DNA of 12,973 nucleotides from Kiritimatiellia bacterium (GTDB taxonomy: Bacteria; Verrucomicrobiota; Kiritimatiellia; JAAZAB01): assembly GCA_018400335.1 (NCBI GenBank), contig JAGYMT010000017.1, forward strand, positions 1 to 12,973, written 5' to 3'. This document shows positions 7,850 through 12,973 of the stretch, piece by piece. Numbering within the stretch: position 1 is the stretch's first letter; the number at the start of each line of letters is the position of its first letter. Both the position numbers and the translations under genes were made by a program. The notes under the pieces were generated by a model. The model did no database searches. It was not told where the DNA came from and saw only the letters and a list, made by a program, of their open reading frames with translations.

Positions 7850-8908
7850 CTAGGCGTCCGCCAACCTAACCGCGGTTGGATTCAGCCGCGGATCATAGCG
7901 CAGCATTCCTTTCGGCGCAATGCCGCGCAACAGCCAGTCCATGGCACGCGACACAACCAGCCGCGCCATTTCATTGAGACTTATTTGCATTTGATACACT
8001 GCTATCCCGAAAAGTCTCGGCAACTCCCGATGCGTCGCAACCACGAGCGCGGGGCGATAACGCGGCCAGTCCCGAAGCCTGTCGCAAAGCCCCAGGCCGC
8101 AATGGTCATCAAGCGTGACAATGCCGTCAGGGCGCCGTTTCGCATCAAGTCCGGCGATGTAATCCGCCGCATTCCGTCCCCCGGCGATGCCCGGGATGGG
8201 GATATAAAGGTTTGCCTCTTCATACAGGCGCAGCCCCGTTTCCCGGACAACCATCTGAAACGCCGTCCACTGGGGGATATCGGAGTACATCAGAGCCAGC
8301 CTGACGCAACCAAGCCGGCTAAGATGAAGGCATGCCTGGCGCAACATCTTCTTGTTATCGAACGCAACCCCGTCAAACCGATGAGTATACGCGCCTCCGA
8401 CCACGAGCGCGGGAATCGGCGCTCCAACGACGGGAACCCTGCTGATAATCAGATTCAAGCATGGCGACCTGTCGGCGTTTTCCGTATCATGCAAATCGGC
8501 ATATCGCAGAAAGGGACCTTCGTCTCCGGCGCTATACTCCCCCGTCAAAGATACATCATTGCATCCGTTTTCAGCCAGATAGTTCCTGACGCATTGCAAC
8601 AGAACCCAGTGGTAATTTGCCTGTTTGAGACCCGATATGGGGACCCCCACTGACCAGACTTTGCGGCGGGAGGTCGCGACCGACTCGACCCTCGTGCCGG
8701 TTTTCGGCTTGCGGCTCAGAATACCGTCCTCCACCAGCCACCGCATGGCTTCGCTAACGGTGGTGTGACTCATCGCCAGCCGGCTCACGAATTCCGCCTG
8801 TGAAGGCAGAGTATCCCCGGGCGACAGGTTCTTCCGGTGAAGATATCGTAGAATTTCGCGATACGCCTGCTGTGATCGGGTGATTCCGTTTGTTTTATGC
8901 TGACTCAT
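7850..8908 (-). CDS. GntR-type DNA-binding / LacI-type sugar-sensing transcriptional regulator
   Basis: The protein has 352 residues. Residues about 12-75 are a GntR winged helix-turn-helix: AYREILRYLHRKNLSPGDTL, then LPSQAEFVSRLAMSHTTVSE with the recognition helix, then GILSRKPKTGTRV as the wing. Residues about 85-350 resemble the periplasmic-binding-protein fold of LacI-family regulators: VGVPISGL, FDGVAFDNKKMLRQACLHL, PDGIVTLDD, and a closing NPTAVRLADA. Such hybrids usually sense a sugar and control the adjacent catabolic operon. The gene lies mid-operon, 15 bases after the stop of the upstream giant gene and 63 bases before the next enzyme gene, so it is probably autoregulated. The start at 8908 has only a weak purine stretch (GAAGTGAG) upstream, but it gives the usual N-terminal length before the winged helix. 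The ligand is unknown. Confidence 0.92.
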   Translation of the reverse strand: MSQHKTNGITRSQQAYREILRYLHRKNLSPGDTLPSQAEFVSRLAMSHTTVSEAMRWLVEDGILSRKPKTGTRVESVATSRRKVWSVGVPISGLKQANYHWVLLQCVRNYLAENGCNDVSLTGEYSAGDEGPFLRYADLHDTENADRSPCLNLIISRVPVVGAPIPALVVGGAYTHRFDGVAFDNKKMLRQACLHLSRLGCVRLALMYSDIPQWTAFQMVVRETGLRLYEEANLYIPIPGIAGGRNAADYIAGLDAKRRPDGIVTLDDHCGLGLCDRLRDWPRYRPALVVATHRELPRLFGIAVYQMQISLNEMARLVVSRAMDWLLRGIAPKGMLRYDPRLNPTAVRLADA

Positions 8909-8923
8909 CTCACTTCGGGGCGC

Positions 8924-11900
8924 TTATCGTTGCTCATCAATCAATTCAAACAGGAACAAACGGTAGTCGTGGCGACGCACGGGGCAACGCAGGACACCGG
9001 ATTCCCAAGAAAACTTTCCATCAGGATCCCTGGCACGACGCTCTTCCACCGGCAAATCTTCCGGCCTTTCGTCCAGCGAAAACAATTCATCTCCAATTCC
9101 GCCTTGACCGAGACTCTCCTCCAGCGCGCCGAGGACGGCGGGCTTTCGGACGGTGGTAATATCCACATCAAAATAGCGCAACAGACTTTCATCCACATCC
9201 TCGACGTTGAGCAGCTCCGGCTCAATCCCCACAAATCCCATGACGGCCGGAGCCAAGCGGATAGCGGCCTCAATGCGTTCATTTCCGGTGTTCACCAGCA
9301 GCGTCAGACATTTACCTTCGCGTTTCCATGCTGAAACCTTCAAGCCATCGTGCTCGTGCCCGGCCAACCCTCCGTCGTTCCAATAAGGCACAAATACAAC
9401 ATCGGGTTCGTCCAGCCCGAAGCCGCGTCCCCCGAACGGGATTTCGATGTCGTGCAACGCCAGCGCCGCCTGGTAGGCGCGGGTTTGCCGGTATTCCCAT
9501 GCCGGGTACTTGACCGGCGCGCCTATTGTTCCGCCGGTGCGCAGTCCGAGCCAGGTTGTGGGGATGCCCCATTTGGCGGCGTTCATGAAGCGTAGTCTTG
9601 GCAGGGTCCAGTGATCGAGAAAGTCATCCTGTCGCGAAGGATGAATGCTGTAATCCTCGCCGTCCAGAACGAGACTGGCAAACGAAAGGTAGGGAATGAA
9701 GAAAGTGTGCGTGGCATGCGCCGTGATCTTCGGGTGGACGCCGCGATCCCAACTGATTTGCCGCATGCGCTTGAAGAATTCACGGTAGCCGCGCCACTGG
9801 AAGCCGGGCTGGACACGACCGTCCGGAAGGCCGTAACTAACCGGACCGTCCGCTTCCCCTTGCGCGGTGTTCCAGGTGTCGTCAATGTAAGCGCCCTGAA
9901 TGAATCCGTCTGTTTTCTCGATCCATTGCTCCCATGCCCACGACAGAAGATCGACAAACTCAGGGGTGTACCAGAGACAACTTCCGCTCCAGAAAATGGG
10001 GAACCATTCACTCGACCGCGGGATACCGCCGGGATTGGCCAGTTGCATATCCCAGTAGAGTCCCGGCACGCTGATCGTCTGGGGCGGCGGCGGATCGCCC
10101 CAGCGCCGACGCGCCGCGGCCAAGGCCTCCTGCCCCCTCTGTTTCATCAGAGGATCCCCGCGCACGGTGCCTTTGCCGGTTTCGAAACGGCGCCGCACCG
10201 CGTCCCAATCCCCCTTGTCCGGATAGACGTGAAACGGAGCGCCGCGGGGATGGTCGGCCTTGAGATCGTTGGCGCTGAATGTGTCCGGTATCACTCCGCC
10301 TTGAGAGCGCCAGAGCGGATCCAGCGGCCTGACGGGAATCGGGTGCAGGCCGAAGGCAAAGACGCGGGGCGCATCGAGTTTGACGGGTGAGGTTATTATA
10401 TTCAGTCGCAGGATCACGCTATCAGACTCTCGCGCGATGCTAACGGCGGGAACGTTCGTGCTCTGCGTCCAGCCCTGGTCGTTCTCCGCGAACCACGCCA
10501 TTCCGCGCTCCATGCCCGTGAGCATCAGATAGGGAATAAAACTTCCAACGAGATTCCCGGCAAGGCTCACGCGCGACCGGTCATTGCTGCGAAAGAGCAA
10601 ACCTTCCGCGGCCGGCAACGCCTCGATCCCGATCACCCGCGGATCGCGCAGCCCCTCGGGGCCGCCGCCATACCAGTGAATCAGCTCGGCGCTGGAACCG
10701 GTGTAGGGAATGTGCATCGTCAGTTCGTCAACCTCGACGGGAATTCCCTCCTCCCCGCGAACGGTGACAGTGAACCACATCATGCCGTCATATTCAATCG
10801 AGCCTTCGGTAATCAGCTCAATGCCTTCTCCCGCCGCCGCGGCGCGCCAATCCGCCCGGATCTCGCCTTGCGACGTTGTACGCGGCAGCTCTCCCTCAAC
10901 GGATTGCATCTCGACATCGCGTCCCTGCCGCCGCAACGTCAGCCGAATCGGCGACGCCAGCACATCGCCGTCGGCGGAGACGATACGCTCGGGCAGCCCC
11001 AACGGTCCCAGATGGATGTCGCGTCCCCAGACCTTGACCGCGGCCCCGTCGGCCGTGATCGACGTCCATTCCGGCATGACGCGATCAGACAGGCCGGCTT
11101 GGCTCTTCCACCACGGGGGCGGTTCGCGCGTGAAACTCTGCTCCGCGCCGCCGATCGCGCGGCCCTCGGCATCCTTGACCTCCGCCGTCACCGTATAGGT
11201 CGCAAACTCCAGGGGCGGCATTTCGAATCGCACCATCGCGCGCTTCACTTCGCCCATGGACACCGAGCCGCTGCCAACGATCTCCTCCCGGCCCTCCTGG
11301 CGGAGCGTCACCTCGGCGGTCGCGGCGGATGCGTAATCGTCCATGAGCGGCGTCAGATCCGCCCGAACCCAGCCGAGAACACCGTTATAGGAGAGGTTCA
11401 TCTCAATCGGCGGCAATGGTTCGAGCTCGATGCGCGGGTCCAGCAGGCCTGGCAGGTTGCGGATCTCGCTCATCGCCAAGGCTCTCCTGTAGATTCGAAA
11501 ATCGTCGATGGCGGTGCGCGGCATGGGGAGACCGCGCTGCTCCCAATACCGGCTCTGACCGAAACGCAGCGTGTCCGGTCTCGACTCCAGCCACCACGCC
11601 GGAACGGGTTTCCGGCCCGTGGTGTTGTCGCCTGGATACATGGCAGCCAGGAGCCGCCACTCCGCGCTCGTCGAATCGAAGGCCATGCCATGCTTCTTCC
11701 CATTAACGTAAACCTGGAATAGCCGATCCGAATCCCACGTCATCGTCAGATGCGTCCAAGCGCCGGGCGTGAGCTGAACCGGTTTGTCCAGCGTCTCGCT
11801 CAAATCCTTGTTGAGATTGAACTCGAAGAGCCACCCCCGCGGACGAAATCTGCGATAATCGGACTTTTCGGGATACTCGCCATCGATCTGGAACAGACCG

Positions 11901-12973
11901 AACGTCAGGGGCGCAATGCCGTCAAAAGGGTTATCCCGTCCGAGATTATCCCAGTTCAGCGGCAGCATCCAGAAGGCGATGGTCCCTTCCCGAGGCAAAA
12001 CATTACCATCCCCTTGATAGGCAGGGGCCAGCGAGCCTTCGCCCAACGCCAGAGCATATCCGGACACGCCATCGGGGAACAATTGCCGCACCTCTTCCGG
12101 CCAAGGGTCAGTATCGGCATTCTTGACTTCGAACGGCTTGAACCTGGTGTCGGGCGCATGGATTTCAGGGGTCAGAGTGCAATCGAAATCGGCATAAAAT
12201 ATGAGATCGTCGGGATCGCGCAGCCAGGGGCGCCCGACACGCGAAGGCGCTTCCCGGCTCTCTTTCGTCCAATCCATCTCGTTGCGATAATAGGCTCGGA
12301 GTGTTCTTGAAACACGCACTTCGTCAATTGTCGCTTCGATTCCATGTTGCTGATCGGGGGAGTTCCCTACCCTGAGAGTGTCAAGTCGGCTTTCAGGAGC
12401 GAATTCCGGAGGGGATTGTCCAGAGAGATTCCCTCGCCACTCCTGTTTTCCATTGACGAGGAGAACCGCTTCCTTCGTTTCCCATCCAAGCGCAAGGTGA
12501 ACCCATTCTCCAACCGGGAGTCGAGCTTCGCCGGCCGGCCTGCGCTCGCCACGGATCGTGATATAGAACAAGCCATCTTTCCCGATCGCCAGCGTGACAG
12601 GCCAGAGATCACGCTCATTGCCGCTCCAATGGAAAAGAACGGCATCCCGCTCCGGCCGGGCATGCAGTTTAATCCACGTTTCGACGGTGCGCGCGCCCAT
12701 CTTGTCCGTTTGAAACACCAGAGCATCATCGTCGCCATCCAAGCCAAGACCTCCACCGAATCGGCCATCCGCCACCAGTTGCGCGCCACCCTGCAGTCTG
12801 CCCGGCGAGCCCATCGGATATGCATTGGGCGCCATTCCAGGCTCGATTGCGGAGGCCGGCGCCGAAACATCCGCCTGAAGCGCTTTGCTTTTATCAAAGT
12901 CTAATTCAAGGGTGTCAATCACGGGCTTCGAATCCAGATGAAACAGCGCCACGGTATGCGCGTCCAGCGAATA
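8924..12973 (-). CDS. Giant double-LamG + GH123-N-like (DUF6067-type) + barrel hydrolase-like protein, 5'-truncated
   Basis: The frame is open to the right edge. A GTG at 12952 could pass for a start, but the seven codons before it (YSLDAHT) complete a typical LamG opening (HTVALFHLD), and no signal peptide follows, so the true start is outside. Numbering from 12952 gives 1342 residues. Residues 1-225 and about 250-505 are two LamG/concanavalin domains (VGEWVHLALGWE, VLLVNGKQ, IDEVRVSRTLRAY; PGAWTHLTMTWD, VYVNGKK, IDDFRIYRRAL). An Ig-like linker (about 515-610) follows. Residues about 617-875 are the shared beta-sandwich: GLSDRVMPEWTSI, VWGRDI, EYDGMMWFTV, GMAWFAENDQGWTQS. Residues about 955-1195 are a barrel-like region with YWDMQLANPGG, GAYIDDTWN (D1024), H1079/H1082 and DGED (E1099). 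A C-terminal beta-domain closes it. It ends 15 bases before the regulator, consistent with co-transcription. It is probably an exported or surface glycan-active enzyme of unknown substrate. Confidence 0.9.
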   Translation of the reverse strand, partial: YSLDAHTVALFHLDSKPVIDTLELDFDKSKALQADVSAPASAIEPGMAPNAYPMGSPGRLQGGAQLVADGRFGGGLGLDGDDDALVFQTDKMGARTVETWIKLHARPERDAVLFHWSGNERDLWPVTLAIGKDGLFYITIRGERRPAGEARLPVGEWVHLALGWETKEAVLLVNGKQEWRGNLSGQSPPEFAPESRLDTLRVGNSPDQQHGIEATIDEVRVSRTLRAYYRNEMDWTKESREAPSRVGRPWLRDPDDLIFYADFDCTLTPEIHAPDTRFKPFEVKNADTDPWPEEVRQLFPDGVSGYALALGEGSLAPAYQGDGNVLPREGTIAFWMLPLNWDNLGRDNPFDGIAPLTFGLFQIDGEYPEKSDYRRFRPRGWLFEFNLNKDLSETLDKPVQLTPGAWTHLTMTWDSDRLFQVYVNGKKHGMAFDSTSAEWRLLAAMYPGDNTTGRKPVPAWWLESRPDTLRFGQSRYWEQRGLPMPRTAIDDFRIYRRALAMSEIRNLPGLLDPRIELEPLPPIEMNLSYNGVLGWVRADLTPLMDDYASAATAEVTLRQEGREEIVGSGSVSMGEVKRAMVRFEMPPLEFATYTVTAEVKDAEGRAIGGAEQSFTREPPPWWKSQAGLSDRVMPEWTSITADGAAVKVWGRDIHLGPLGLPERIVSADGDVLASPIRLTLRRQGRDVEMQSVEGELPRTTSQGEIRADWRAAAAGEGIELITEGSIEYDGMMWFTVTVRGEEGIPVEVDELTMHIPYTGSSAELIHWYGGGPEGLRDPRVIGIEALPAAEGLLFRSNDRSRVSLAGNLVGSFIPYLMLTGMERGMAWFAENDQGWTQSTNVPAVSIARESDSVILRLNIITSPVKLDAPRVFAFGLHPIPVRPLDPLWRSQGGVIPDTFSANDLKADHPRGAPFHVYPDKGDWDAVRRRFETGKGTVRGDPLMKQRGQEALAAARRRWGDPPPPQTISVPGLYWDMQLANPGGIPRSSEWFPIFWSGSCLWYTPEFVDLLSWAWEQWIEKTDGFIQGAYIDDTWNTAQGEADGPVSYGLPDGRVQPGFQWRGYREFFKRMRQISWDRGVHPKITAHATHTFFIPYLSFASLVLDGEDYSIHPSRQDDFLDHWTLPRLRFMNAAKWGIPTTWLGLRTGGTIGAPVKYPAWEYRQTRAYQAALALHDIEIPFGGRGFGLDEPDVVFVPYWNDGGLAGHEHDGLKVSAWKREGKCLTLLVNTGNERIEAAIRLAPAVMGFVGIEPELLNVEDVDESLLRYFDVDITTVRKPAVLGALEESLGQGGIGDELFSLDERPEDLPVEERRARDPDGKFSWESGVLRCPVRRHDYRLFLFELIDEQR

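Noticed and set aside
10676..11722. Long plus-strand open frame of 348 codons opposite the double-LamG gene
   Set aside because: It is an antisense shadow with Arg/Pro/Gly-rich low-complexity composition and no signature. The minus-strand frame carries clear LamG and beta-sandwich motifs.

Overview
All coding sequence in this 13-kb window lies on the minus strand, so transcription runs from right to left. There are five genes, two of them cut by the window edges. They are tightly packed, with gaps of 15, 63, 117 and 48 bases, and look like one operon for degrading a complex polysaccharide outside the cytoplasm. The mix suggests a bacterium of the PVC group or a relative (Lentisphaerota, Kiritimatiellota, Verrucomicrobiota or Planctomycetota): very large exported multidomain hydrolase-like proteins with LamG, PA14 and CBM9-like modules, a right-handed beta-helix enzyme, and a hybrid GntR/LacI-type regulator. 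That placement is an inference from gene content. No rRNA, tRNA, mobile element or CRISPR array is visible, and no gene-free stretch exceeds about 120 bases.

Layout in transcription order. (1) 12973-8924: a giant protein, 5'-truncated at the right edge, with two LamG-type lectin domains, an Ig-like linker, a beta-sandwich resembling the N-terminal domain of glycoside hydrolase family 123 (also catalogued as DUF6067, from memory), a barrel-like catalytic region and a C-terminal domain. (2) 8908-7850: a regulator with a GntR winged helix and a LacI-like sugar-sensing domain. (3) 7786-4367: a secreted protein with a CBM9-like domain followed by the same beta-sandwich and barrel. (4) 4249-2321: a secreted right-handed beta-helix protein resembling GH141. 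(5) 2272-1: a secreted protein with LamG-like and PA14 domains, then the same beta-sandwich; it runs off the left edge.

Genes 1, 3 and 5 are therefore three divergent paralogues. They share a core but carry different binding modules. Together with the beta-helix enzyme and the sensor-regulator, this looks like a PUL-like locus for a branched glycan whose identity cannot be read from the sequence.

Three non-coding signals stand out. A perfect 16-bp inverted repeat with a 1-base spacer sits inside gene 5. A 9-bp inverted repeat lies between the regulator and gene 3, as a candidate operator or RNA hairpin. The beta-helix gene has visibly lower GC than its neighbours. Three of the starts were moved to internal ATGs because a Shine-Dalgarno motif and a signal peptide both point there.
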